64,000 nt of DNA from Curtobacterium sp. PhB115 (GTDB lineage Bacteria > Actinomycetota > Actinomycetes > Actinomycetales > Microbacteriaceae). Of this stretch, positions 51,128 through 59,079 are shown in pieces. Within the stretch, counting starts at the first letter, position 1, and each line of letters opens with the position of its first letter. The notes below the pieces were generated by a model. It was not told the origin of the DNA. It saw only the letters and a program-made list of their open reading frames with translations, and searched no databases. The DNA is taken from the NCBI RefSeq assembly GCF_003752025.1, contig NZ_RJKR01000007.1:341096-405095 (forward strand). The letters run 5' to 3'. The position numbers were made by a program, and so were the translations under genes.

Positions 51128-51784
51128 TCAGAGCGCGACGACCTCCGCCTCCGTCAGCCCGGCCCATCGCAGGTAGGCGCCGACGCTCCCCCAGCGTTCC
51201 TCGACGTACCGGACCACCGTGGTCATCGTCTCCGGCACGCACCGCTGTGCGACGGCGGTGGCCTCCGGGTCGGTGCTCACCGCACGCTCGGCGGCGAACC
51301 GCGAAGCCAGTCCGTAAGCGCTGGCGGCGTAGTCGTCGCCGACGGCCTCGATCGACGCGCCCCACAACCGCGCGAGCAGCCCGCTGACGACCCCCGTGCG
51401 GTCCTTGCCGGCCGAGCAGCAGACGAGCACGTCGCCGTCGGCCCGGGCGATAGCGCGGAACGCCGCGGCGATCCCCGTGCGGTGCCGCTCCAGCCAGTCG
51501 ATGTACTGCTCCTCGAGTTGCACGGCCTGGGCGCCGGACTCGACGGTGGAGGGGTCGAACAGTGGAACGAGCCGGTAGCCGTCGGCGGCGGCGAGCGGGT
51601 GCGGGACGCGGGCGATCTCGTCGTCACGGCGCAGGTCGACCACGGCGGCGAGCCCGGGCGGGTACGCGTCCGCGCCGACACGCTCGGTGTTCGCGCGGTA
51701 CACGGTGCGACGGCGGCCGTCCTGCGCACCGGGCCCGCCGACCTCGCGCAGGTTCGTCAGGGCCTGGGGCGGGATCGTCGTCAT
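51128..51784 (-). CDS. Tyrosine-protein phosphatase (PtpB/LipA-like)
   Basis: A 218-residue phosphatase. The P-loop is VCCSAGKDRTG (nucleophile Cys123, Arg129), the extended AGKDRTG form of the MptpB/atypical lipid-phosphatase group. The general start NLREVGG and VVDLRRDDE fit. The residue before the nucleophile is Cys rather than the usual His. The ATG at 51784 has only a weak ribosome site. Confidence 0.88.
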   Translation of the reverse strand: MTTIPPQALTNLREVGGPGAQDGRRRTVYRANTERVGADAYPPGLAAVVDLRRDDEIARVPHPLAAADGYRLVPLFDPSTVESGAQAVQLEEQYIDWLERHRTGIAAAFRAIARADGDVLVCCSAGKDRTGVVSGLLARLWGASIEAVGDDYAASAYGLASRFAAERAVSTDPEATAVAQRCVPETMTTVVRYVEERWGSVGAYLRWAGLTEAEVVAL

Positions 51785-51852
51785 GCGACCACCCTTCTAT
51801 GCTCCCGTCAGCCGACGCACGACCAGCAGCACGACCGTGCCGCCCCGCAGAA

Positions 51853-51920
51853 CGCACGCCGGGCACGACTCGCACGCCGGGCACGACCCTCCGCCGGGCA
51901 CGACCCGCACGCCGAGCACG
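51853..51920. repeat. ~18-bp imperfect tandem repeat
   Basis: About four degenerate copies of cgcacgccgggcacgact just before a strong hairpin in the phosphatase-amt gap. Confidence 0.6.
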
Positions 51921-51966
51921 ACGACGGGCCCCGCGCTTGCTGTGTGCGCGGGGCCCGTCGTCGTGC
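51916..51966. terminator. Terminator after amt
   Basis: A perfect 21-bp inverted repeat (starts gcacgacgacgggcc) with a nine-base loop, 24 bases after the amt stop on the minus strand. Confidence 0.85.
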
Positions 51967-51990
51967 GGGTGGTGCTGGTGTCAGGACTGA

Positions 51991-53265
51991 CTAGCGGACG
52001 GAGACCGGGGTCTCGTCGCTCTGCTCGTAGAGGACGTAGCCCTCTTCACCGTGGACGGCGGTGTCGATGCCGGCGACCTCGTCCTCGGTCTTGACGCGGA
52101 AGCCGATCGTCTTCTCGATGAGGAAGCCGATGACGAACGCCAGGACGAAGGAGTAGATGCCGACGGCGAGGGCCGCGGTGGCCTGCTTGCCGAGCTGCTC
52201 GAACGAACCCGAGTAGATCAGGCCGGTCTCGTTGGCGAAGAAGCCGAGGTACAGCGTGCCGACGATGCCGCCGACCAGGTGGACACCGACGACGTCGAGC
52301 GAGTCGTCGAAGCCGAGACGGTACTTCCAGTCGATCGCGAAGCAGCAGATGATGCCGGCGACGAAGCCGAGCAGGATGCCCCAGCCCGGGGTGAGGTTGG
52401 CACACGCCGGGGTGATGGCGACGAGACCGGTGACGGCACCCGATGCGGCACCGACGGACGTGGCCTTGCCGTCCTTGAGCTTCTCGATGAGGAGCCAGCC
52501 GAGGATCGCGGCGGCCGGAGCGGCGAGGGTGTTGACCCAGGCGATCGCGGCGATGCCGTCAGCGGCACCCTCGGAGCCGGCGTTGAAGCCGAACCAGCCG
52601 AACCACAGGATGGCGGCACCGAGCAGGACGAAGGGCGGGTTGTGCGGCTTGTGCGCACCCTTGGCGAAGCCGACGCGCTTGCCGAGGACGAGCGCCAGGG
52701 CGAGTCCTGCCGCACCGGCGTTGATGTGCACCGCGGTACCACCGGCGAAGTCGATGACGCCCCACGTGGCAGCCCAGCCGGAGGTCAGGTTGAAGACCCA
52801 CGAGGCGACGGGGAAGTAGACGACCGTGACCCAGACGCCGGCGAAGACCATCCACGCGCCGAACTTGGCACGGTCGGCGATCGCGCCGGAGATGAGCGCG
52901 ACCGTGATGATCGCGAACGTGGCCTGGAAGCCGACGAAGGCCATCGACGGGTACGCCGCCTGGATGTTCGAGGACTGCGCCTCCTCGAAGGCCTGGCCGA
53001 GGCCGATCTGGTTCCAGTCGATGCTGAAGAAGCCGACGACACCGGAGACCGCCGTGCCGTCGCCGTGGTTGGCGAAGGCGATCGCGTAGCCGTAGAGCAC
53101 CCACAGGACGCTCACGAGTGCGATCGCACCGAACGACATCATCATCATGGAGATGACGGACTTGGCCTTCACCAAGCCGCCGTAGAAGAAGGCCAGGCCG
53201 GGTGTCATGAACAACACCAGCGCCGCCATGACCAACACGAACGTCGTGTTGCCCTGATCAAGCAT
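51991..53265 (-). CDS. amt: Ammonium transporter Amt
   Basis: A 424-residue channel for ammonium/ammonia with about eleven membrane helices. Family marks are MTPGLAFFYGGLVKAKSVISMMMMSFGAIALVSVLW, DFAGGTAVHINAGAAGLALALVLGKR (first pore His) and GVHLVGGIVGTLYLGFFAN (second pore His). The charged tail (KTEDEVAGIDTAVHGEEGYVLYEQS) is typical of actinobacterial Amt. ATG 53265 is preferred for its GAGAGGTG ribosome site. No glnK or glnD follows. GlnR-like boxes lie upstream. Confidence 0.95.
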   Translation of the reverse strand: MLDQGNTTFVLVMAALVLFMTPGLAFFYGGLVKAKSVISMMMMSFGAIALVSVLWVLYGYAIAFANHGDGTAVSGVVGFFSIDWNQIGLGQAFEEAQSSNIQAAYPSMAFVGFQATFAIITVALISGAIADRAKFGAWMVFAGVWVTVVYFPVASWVFNLTSGWAATWGVIDFAGGTAVHINAGAAGLALALVLGKRVGFAKGAHKPHNPPFVLLGAAILWFGWFGFNAGSEGAADGIAAIAWVNTLAAPAAAILGWLLIEKLKDGKATSVGAASGAVTGLVAITPACANLTPGWGILLGFVAGIICCFAIDWKYRLGFDDSLDVVGVHLVGGIVGTLYLGFFANETGLIYSGSFEQLGKQATAALAVGIYSFVLAFVIGFLIEKTIGFRVKTEDEVAGIDTAVHGEEGYVLYEQSDETPVSVR

Positions 53266-53356
53266 CTGTTCACCTCTCGATTGCACGAGCGGCTCTTGGA
53301 CCGCCTCGGGTGACACCGAGTCTGGCGAGGTGACGTTTCACGAGGGAGCACGATGT

Positions 53357-53403
53357 GTTTCGCGGATGTAACGCGACGGCGCGGTTTGTAAACGTCGTGT
53401 TTC
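53357..53403 (-). promoter_or_regulatory. GlnR-like binding boxes upstream of amt
   Basis: On the minus strand GTTAC-N6-GAAAC (53372-53357) matches the actinobacterial GlnR a-b box exactly. A second GAAAC-N6-TTTAC (53403-53388) lies 31 bases further upstream. GlnR activates amt in Streptomyces under nitrogen limitation. Confidence 0.6.
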
Positions 53404-53490
53404 GACGGGCGCAGGACCCCCTGAACGAGGGCCGTCCCCGCCACCGGCTGTGCCGAGGACCGTTCGTCGGCGGACACCGCGCCCCGTCCT

Positions 53491-53526
53491 GGTCGTCGCG
53501 CCCCGGCTCCTCGGGGCGCGACGACC
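53491..53526. terminator. Terminator after zapE
   Basis: A perfect 14-bp inverted repeat (ggtcgtcgcgcccc / ggggcgcgacgacc), eight-base loop, downstream of zapE on the minus strand. Confidence 0.65.
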
Positions 53527-53686
53527 GCGGGCGGGCGCGAAGCCCGCGCCACCCCGCGCCGCCCCGCGCCGCCCCGCGCCACCCCGCGCCACCCCGGCGC
53601 GAAGCCCGCGCCACCGCGCCACCCCGGCGCAACCAGGCCGGGAGGCCCGTGGCTGCGCCGCCGTGCGGCTCGCGTCGTGCCCGGGG

Positions 53687-54691
53687 TCAGTCCAGGGCGC
53701 GGCTCAGCGCCACGACGCGGCTCGCGGCGCGCAGGTACTTCTTCCGGTACCCGCCGTCGAGCATCGCGTCGGGGTACACCTGGTCGAGCGGCGTGCCCGA
53801 GGCGACGATCCGGACCTGGGCGTCGTACAGCCGGTCGACGAGCGCCACCCACCGCAGCGCATCGGTCTGGTCGGTGAACGGTCGGACGTCGGTCAGGCCG
53901 ACGGCGTCCAGGTCCTCGACGAGCGCGACGTACTTCGACGGGTGCACCGAGCCGAGGTGCCCGACGACGGCCGAGAAGTCATCGAGCGTGACGGTGCCGT
54001 CCGGCAGCGCCGCGGCGACGTCGGCCACCACGGCGGCCGACTCGTCGACGGCACGACGGCGGTAGTCGAGCCCGTCGATCCGCATGGTGTCGAACCGGTC
54101 GGACATCGCCTGGATCTCGCGCAGGAAGTCCTGCGCGGCGAAGCGTCCCTCGCCCAGGGCTCCCGGCGGCGTGTTGGACGTCGCCGCGAAGCGGGTCCCG
54201 GTCTCGGTCAGCTCCTTGATGAGCCGGGTCATCACCATCGTGTCGCCCGGGTCGTCGAGCTCGAACTCGTCGATGCAGACCAGCGCAGTCCCACGGAGCA
54301 GGTCGACCGTGCCCTGGAAGCCGAGCGCGCCGACGAGTGCGGTGTACTCGATGAACGTGCCGAACGTCTTCCGACCAGCGGCGGCGTGGTACGCCGCGGC
54401 GAGCAGGTGCGTCTTGCCGACACCGAACCCGCCGTCCAGGTAGACCCCGGACTTCGCGGCGGGTTCCGTCGACTGCTTCCGGCGCCCGAACAGCCCGCGC
54501 CGAGGGGTGTCGGCGGGACCCGCGGCCACGAACGCGGCGACGGCATCGCGGACCTGCGCCTGCGAGGCGTAGTCCGGGTCGGGCCGGTACGAGTCGAAGG
54601 ACGCGTCCGCGAACTGGGGCGGCGGCACGAGCGCCGCCGCCATCTGCTGCGGGGTCACCTGCGGGTCACGGTCGACGAGGTGCGATGGCAA
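53687..54691 (-). CDS. zapE: Cell division protein ZapE / AFG1-like ATPase
   Basis: A 334-residue AFG1-type ATPase. Walker A is [11 protein letters not shown], Walker [13 protein letters not shown], followed by AATSNTPP (sensor 1) and [21 protein letters not shown]. In proteobacteria ZapE helps Z-ring constriction; its role in actinobacteria is untested here. The start is most likely TTG 54691 with GGAAGG 8 bases upstream; no ATG/GTG fits as well. Confidence 0.9.
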   Translation of the reverse strand: MPSHLVDRDPQVTPQQMAAALVPPPQFADASFDSYRPDPDYASQAQVRDAVAAFVAAGPADTPRRGLFGRRKQSTEPAAKSGVYLDGGFGVGKTHLLAAAYHAAAGRKTFGTFIEYTALVGALGFQGTVDLLRGTALVCIDEFELDDPGDTMVMTRLIKELTETGTRFAATSNTPPGALGEGRFAAQDFLREIQAMSDRFDTMRIDGLDYRRRAVDESAAVVADVAAALPDGTVTLDDFSAVVGHLGSVHPSKYVALVEDLDAVGLTDVRPFTDQTDALRWVALVDRLYDAQVRIVASGTPLDQVYPDAMLDGGYRKKYLRAASRVVALSRALD

Positions 54692-54854
54692 TCGGGGGCC
54701 CTTCCGGGAAGCATGTCGTGGGGTGTCACGTTGCGTCAGGAGCACGGTACGTCCGCGTACCGTTGCCCCCAGGCACCGACGACCGATCCTAGTCCGGTGC
54801 CGACGCCAGCGATCCGTCGCCGACCACACGTCGCCGACCACAGGAGGAACCCCG

Positions 54855-55760
54855 ATGACCGCACCGGTCGACCAGTCCGAGAAGTTCACCGCCTACGCCC
54901 ACCCCGAGCGCCTCGTGTCGACGGAGTGGCTCCAGGAACAGCTGGACGCGGGCACCCCGGACCTGGTCGTCGTCGAGTCCGACGAGGACGTCCTGCTCTA
55001 CGAGACGGGGCACATCCCCGGCGCCGTGAAGGTCGACTGGCACACCGACCTCAACGACCCGGTGCACCGCGACTACATCGACGGCGAGGCCTTCGCCGAG
55101 CTGCTCGGCGGCAAGGGCATCGGCCGCGAGACCACCGTCGTCATCTACGGCGACAAGAACAACTGGTGGGCCGCCTACGCCCTCTGGGTCTTCTCGCTGT
55201 TCGGCCACGAGGACGTCCGCCTGCTCGACGGCGGCCGCGCGAAGTGGATCGCCGAGGACCGTGCCCTCACCACCGACGAGACCGTCGTCACCCCCGTCGA
55301 GTACCCGATCGTCGACCGGATCGACACCGAGATCCGTGCCTACAAGGACGACGTGCTGGCCCACCTCGGCAAGCCGCTGATCGACGTGCGCAGCGCGCCC
55401 GAGTACTCCGGAGAACGCACCACCGCGCCGGACTACCCGGAAGAGGGCGCCCTCCGCGCCGGCCACGTCCCCACCGCGGTGAACATCCCCTGGGCCACCG
55501 CCGCAGCGCCGGACGGCACCTTCAAGACCCGCGAGGAGCTCGACGTGATCTACCGCGACGGCGCCGGCATCGGCGACGCCGACGAGGTGATCGCCTACTG
55601 CCGCATCGGCGAGCGGTCGAGCCACACCTGGTTCGTCCTGCAGCACCTGCTCGGGTACGACAACGTCCGCAACTACGACGGCTCGTGGACCGAGTGGGGC
55701 AGCGCCGTCCGCGTCCCGATCGCGCAGGGAGCCGAGCCGGGTACGATCCCGAACCGATGA
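54855..55760 (+). CDS. Thiosulfate/3-mercaptopyruvate sulfurtransferase, two rhodanese domains
   Basis: A 301-residue sulfurtransferase. The N-terminal rhodanese domain is inactive-looking ([15 protein letters not shown] in place of a Cys loop). The C-terminal one has the active loop [16 protein letters not shown] (Cys249), the CRIGERS form common in actinobacterial SseA/CysA proteins. ATG with AGGAGG 8 bases upstream. It overlaps sufE by 4 bases, suggesting delivery of sulfur between the two. Confidence 0.92.
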   Translation: MTAPVDQSEKFTAYAHPERLVSTEWLQEQLDAGTPDLVVVESDEDVLLYETGHIPGAVKVDWHTDLNDPVHRDYIDGEAFAELLGGKGIGRETTVVIYGDKNNWWAAYALWVFSLFGHEDVRLLDGGRAKWIAEDRALTTDETVVTPVEYPIVDRIDTEIRAYKDDVLAHLGKPLIDVRSAPEYSGERTTAPDYPEEGALRAGHVPTAVNIPWATAAAPDGTFKTREELDVIYRDGAGIGDADEVIAYCRIGERSSHTWFVLQHLLGYDNVRNYDGSWTEWGSAVRVPIAQGAEPGTIPNR

Positions 55761-56215
55761 ACGACAGCACCGAGGCCACCCTCCCCGCCACCCTCGCCGA
55801 GATCCGCAACGACTTCCTCGCCCTCGGCCAGAAGGACCGCCTGCAGCTCCTCCTCGAGTTCTCGAACGAGCTGCCAGCGCTGCCCGAGCGGCTGCAGGGG
55901 CACGAGGACGAACTCGAACGGGTCGAGGAGTGCCAGTCCCCCGTCTTCATCACCGTGACCGTCGGTGAGGACGGTGACGCACCGGACGTCGTCCGCATGC
56001 ACGCCACCGCTCCACGCGAGGCGCCCACGACGCGCGGCTTCGCCTCGATCCTTGCGCAGGGCCTGTCCGGCCTGACCGTCGAGCAGGTGCTCGCCGTGCC
56101 GGCGGACTACCCACTGACCATCGGCCTGTCCGAGGCGGTCAGCCCATTGCGGATCCGCGGCATGGTGGGCATGCTCGGACGCGTCCAGCGTCAGGTGCGG
56201 GCTGCGGTGTCGTAG
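55757..56215 (+). CDS. sufE: SufE family cysteine desulfuration protein
   Basis: A 152-residue sulfur acceptor. The conserved Cys59 is in [11 protein letters not shown], and the C-terminal SufE helices are [26 protein letters not shown] and [19 protein letters not shown]. It is coupled to a sulfurtransferase gene rather than a suf operon. Confidence 0.92.
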   Translation: MNDSTEATLPATLAEIRNDFLALGQKDRLQLLLEFSNELPALPERLQGHEDELERVEECQSPVFITVTVGEDGDAPDVVRMHATAPREAPTTRGFASILAQGLSGLTVEQVLAVPADYPLTIGLSEAVSPLRIRGMVGMLGRVQRQVRAAVS

Positions 56216-56227
56216 ACCGCACCGTCT

Positions 56228-56275
56228 GACGGCCTGGAGGCGCGGTGCCAGCTGGCACCGCGCCTCCAGGCCGTC
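56228..56275. terminator. 48-bp perfect palindrome after sufE
   Basis: A 22-bp stem closing on AGCT (arm starts gacggcctggaggcgcggtg). It begins 12 bases after the sufE stop. Its centre is nearly the same as the palindrome at 57192-57231. Confidence 0.85.
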
Positions 56276-56351
56276 GCCCCTCGGCACGCATGCCGTCCTC
56301 TGGAATACCAGTCCGGTTCCGTGCCAGGATGGTGCGGTCGGCACCAGGGGG

Positions 56352-56951
56352 ATGACGATGGCGAAGATCCACGGGAACGATCCGACCGGCTACTCGTCCA
56401 GCGCAGCGGATGCACTCAAGTCGGCTTCGACGGCGCTCGCGTCGTCGATCGGCGGCCAGTCCGGGTCGCGCTCGTCATCGGTGACGACTGCGAGTGCAGA
56501 GTTCCGGGGCTACTTCTCCGAGGTCTTCGCGGACAACGCCGACATCGCCTCGCGCAGCGCGACGAAGCTCGTCGAGTCGCTGCAGAGCCTGTCGGGCTTC
56601 GTGCAGCAGCTCCGCGACGCCGCGAAGGACGAGGACGACCGTCGGAAGCAGGCGAAGGAGTGGACCGCCGGGCTCATCCTGAGCCATGCCGAGGCGATGG
56701 AGATCGCTGACAGCAAGCGGCAGCTCATCGACGGCGAGTTCCTCGGTTACCTCCCCGGTTCGGACCTGACCGACGAGTCGAACCTGGTCGTCCGGATCGA
56801 CGCGTTCGACAGTGGCGAATGGACCGTGACGGTCCGACCGCCGCTCACGACGATGAGCGAGGCCTTCGACCGGACGCACGGCCCAGCGCGGCCGGGCCGA
56901 CCGGCAACTCGTCTCGAGGAGTTCGGGCCGCGACAGCAGACGACGCTCTAG
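56352..56951 (+). CDS. Hypothetical helical protein
   Basis: A 199-residue soluble protein I cannot name. Residues about 15-110 are helical (SSAADALKSASTALASSIGG; ADNADIASRSATKLVESLQSLSGFVQQLRDAAKDEDDRRKQAKEW), a two-helix layout recalling WXG/ESX-like substrates, though no WxG turn is present. The rest is a small beta region (NLVVRIDAFDSGEWTVTVRPP) and a basic tail. ATG 56352 or 56358. Base composition is somewhat less GC-rich than its neighbours. It converges on and overlaps the RraB-like gene by 4 bases. Confidence 0.55.
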   Translation: MTMAKIHGNDPTGYSSSAADALKSASTALASSIGGQSGSRSSSVTTASAEFRGYFSEVFADNADIASRSATKLVESLQSLSGFVQQLRDAAKDEDDRRKQAKEWTAGLILSHAEAMEIADSKRQLIDGEFLGYLPGSDLTDESNLVVRIDAFDSGEWTVTVRPPLTTMSEAFDRTHGPARPGRPATRLEEFGPRQQTTL

Positions 56952-57160
56952 ATGCTCGCTTCCGGCTTGACTGCGACGTTCCACCCGGCGGCGGCGATCC
57001 GCTCGGAGGCTGCCCTGGCGGTGCCTTCGTCCGGGAAGTACACGAAGTGCACCCAGTCACGCGGCTGGGACAAGTCCCCGCCCCGCAGCACGATCTGCTG
57101 CAACACGGGGTTCGTCGGCAACGACGGCACCGGCTCGGGGCGCTTGCGGAACGGCCACAT
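56948..57160 (-). CDS. Short RraB-like protein
   Basis: A 70-residue protein resembling the first part of the RraB (RNase E inhibitor) domain: GGDLSQPRDWVHFVYFPDEGTARAASERIAAAGWNVAVKP. RraB domains usually run past 100 residues, so this may be a truncated or minimal form. Ribosome site is weak. It could act with or be remnant beside the hypothetical gene it converges on. Confidence 0.6.
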   Translation of the reverse strand: MWPFRKRPEPVPSLPTNPVLQQIVLRGGDLSQPRDWVHFVYFPDEGTARAASERIAAAGWNVAVKPEASI

Positions 57161-57191
57161 GGGTCGCGTGTCGCAGACGGCACCACCGACC

Positions 57192-57231
57192 GACGGGAGG
57201 CGCGGTGCCAGCTGACACCGCGCCTCCCGTC
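57192..57231. terminator. Palindrome after the alpha/beta hydrolase
   Basis: 16-bp arms gacgggaggcgcggtg / caccgcgcctcccgtc around ccagctga. It lies downstream of the minus-strand hydrolase gene. Confidence 0.75.
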
Positions 57232-57247
57232 CGCTCTCCGGTCGCGT

Positions 57248-58471
57248 CTACCGCGCGCTGGCCGCCCCGCGCCGCTGGACCACCTCGGTGAGCCACGCGA
57301 GGATGCGGGCGTCGAACCAGTCGGCGTCGTGGTTCCAGAGCTTCGTGTGGCGGGCCGTGGTCTGCACCTCGAGCCGCACCAGATCGGGTCGGGCGCGCGC
57401 CAGGTCGTGCGACGCGGACGACGGCACGAACCCGTCGTCGTCGCTGTGCAGGATCAGGATCGGCACCGTCAGCTCGGCGGACCGGGTGACCATGTCGAGC
57501 TCCCGCAGGTCGACCGGCTGCTGGAGGCCGGCGAGCCGGTGCAACACGGGCGTGCGGAGCAGACGCTGCGCGACCTTGCGCACCGGCCGCGGCAGCCCCA
57601 TCAACTGGCTCTGCGACTTGAGCACCGCGTGCCAGTCGACCACGGGCGACTCGAGCACCACACCGTCGACGAGCCCGGCGAAGCGCGAGCGCAACAGGGT
57701 CTGCAGCACGACGGCGCCACCCATCGACCAGCCCATGAGCACGACGCTCTGCGCGTTCTGGGCGCTGAGCCAGCGGAGGACGGAGTCGATGTCCTCCCAC
57801 TCGGTGCTGCCGAGGCCGTAGCGGCCGTCGACGCTCGGCGGGGCGACACCGTCGTTCCGCCACGACGCGAGCACGACCGAGTAGCCGGCGGCGCGGAAGA
57901 CGGGGACGGCACGGATGGTCTCGGCACGGGTCACACCGCGGCCGTGCACGAGCACGGCCCACGGGGCGTCCGGGTCGTCGGCGCGGACGACCCAGGCGGG
58001 TGCGGGGCCGTTCGGGGTGGGGACGTCGACGTCCTCCACCGGGACGTCGAGCTCGCCGGGGGTCAGGTAGAACCAGCCGCCCCAGCGACCCCGGCGCGCA
58101 GCGGTCGGATCACCGGCGTCGATCGCGATGATGCGGCGCGTGACGGTGGTGTCGGTGGTGCCGATGACCTCGCCGACGCGCATGTGGCCGGTGCCGGCGC
58201 CGAACCAGAGCGAGTAGCGGCCCTGCAGTTCGGTGTCCGCGGTGCGCTCGATCGTGACGGTCTTCCGGACGGTGTCGACGGCGTGGATCGGGACCCGCTC
58301 GTTGCGCTTGCGGTCGGGGGTGACGACGGCGCGGGCGACGGCGGCGACGAAGCCGCCGATCACGGCCGTCCCCACGGCTGCGGCTGCCAGTCCGGCGCCG
58401 AGCGCGATGAAGCCGGCCGATCGTGCGGTCTCCTGGACGACGTCCTCGGCGGGTCGCGCGGATCGGGACAT
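57248..58471 (-). CDS. Membrane-anchored alpha/beta hydrolase
   Basis: A 407-residue protein. One membrane helix (about residues 20-45, AGFIALGAGLAAAAVGTAVIGGFVAAVA) precedes an outer or cytoplasmic beta domain and an alpha/beta hydrolase fold. The nucleophile elbow is LMGWSMGGAVVL (GxSxG), with the oxyanion stretch AVLVHGRGVTRAE, an acid in LHSDDDGFVP and a His in TARHTKLWNHD. Substrate unknown; lysophospholipase or peptidase types look similar. Start ATG 58471; ATG 58492 is possible. Confidence 0.82.
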   Translation of the reverse strand: MSRSARPAEDVVQETARSAGFIALGAGLAAAAVGTAVIGGFVAAVARAVVTPDRKRNERVPIHAVDTVRKTVTIERTADTELQGRYSLWFGAGTGHMRVGEVIGTTDTTVTRRIIAIDAGDPTAARRGRWGGWFYLTPGELDVPVEDVDVPTPNGPAPAWVVRADDPDAPWAVLVHGRGVTRAETIRAVPVFRAAGYSVVLASWRNDGVAPPSVDGRYGLGSTEWEDIDSVLRWLSAQNAQSVVLMGWSMGGAVVLQTLLRSRFAGLVDGVVLESPVVDWHAVLKSQSQLMGLPRPVRKVAQRLLRTPVLHRLAGLQQPVDLRELDMVTRSAELTVPILILHSDDDGFVPSSASHDLARARPDLVRLEVQTTARHTKLWNHDADWFDARILAWLTEVVQRRGAASAR

Positions 58472-58482
58472 GGCCCGGAGCC

Positions 58483-58488
58483 TAGTCT
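58483..58488 (+). promoter_or_regulatory. -10 element of the DUF3000 gene, probably leaderless
   Basis: TAGTCT, six bases, then GTG at 58495. Confidence 0.45.
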
Positions 58489-58494
58489 GCATGT

Positions 58495-59079
58495 GTGTCC
58501 GAAACCCGAGAGCCCGACGCCTTCGCGCGGCTCCGCGCGTTCGTGTCCTCCGGCAGCAGCCGCTCCGAGACCACCGTCACCGAGATCCCCTCGCCGACGC
58601 GCATCGCGCCGTTCTCGATCGCCCTGGCGGCGGACGTGTCCGGGACCGCGCACGGCGTGGAGTCGGACCTCGGCACCGGACGGTTCATCGCCCTGCACGA
58701 CCCCGCCGAACCGGAGGGCTGGGGTGGTGGCTCGTTCCGCGTCGTGACGTTCGCCCAGGCGCCACTCGAGCCGGAGATCGGTGTCGATGAGTTCGTCGCC
58801 GACGTCACGTGGAGCTGGCTCGTCGACGCGCTCGAGACGCACGGCGCCGTGTACGACCACGCCTCGGGCACGGCCACCAAGATCATCTCGCGCGGGTACG
58901 GCGACCTCGCCGCACAGGGCGACGGCGCCCAACTGGAACTCCGCGCATCGTGGACGCCCCGCGGCGACGACCTCACCGCGCACGTCAAGGCATGGCAGGA
59001 CATCGTCGCCATGCTCGCCGGTCTGCCTCCCGCCTCGGACGGTGTGACCCTGCTGGCCCCGAGGAGGCTCGCCAAGTGA
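58495..59079 (+). CDS. DUF3000 domain-containing protein
   Basis: A 194-residue actinobacterial protein of unknown function (EIPSPTRIAPFSIALAADV; GGSFRVVTFAQAPLEPEIGVDEFVADVTWSWL; ASGTATKIISRGYGDL). It overlaps the ribonuclease D gene by 4 bases, a neighbourhood seen across actinobacteria, suggesting a linked RNA role. Confidence 0.85.
   Translation: MSETREPDAFARLRAFVSSGSSRSETTVTEIPSPTRIAPFSIALAADVSGTAHGVESDLGTGRFIALHDPAEPEGWGGGSFRVVTFAQAPLEPEIGVDEFVADVTWSWLVDALETHGAVYDHASGTATKIISRGYGDLAAQGDGAQLELRASWTPRGDDLTAHVKAWQDIVAMLAGLPPASDGVTLLAPRRLAK

Larger units (their letters stand above)
53266..53686. other. 421-base gap between zapE end and amt start
   Basis: No gene is supported. It contains the amt leader, the two GlnR-like boxes, a hairpin after zapE and a run of short cgcgcc(g/a)ccc tandem repeats at about 53545-53630. 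Confidence 0.7.

Noticed and set aside
56352..57160. Toxin-immunity or ESX cassette
   Set aside because: No WxG motif, secretion genes or recognised toxin domain; the genes converge rather than forming an operon.
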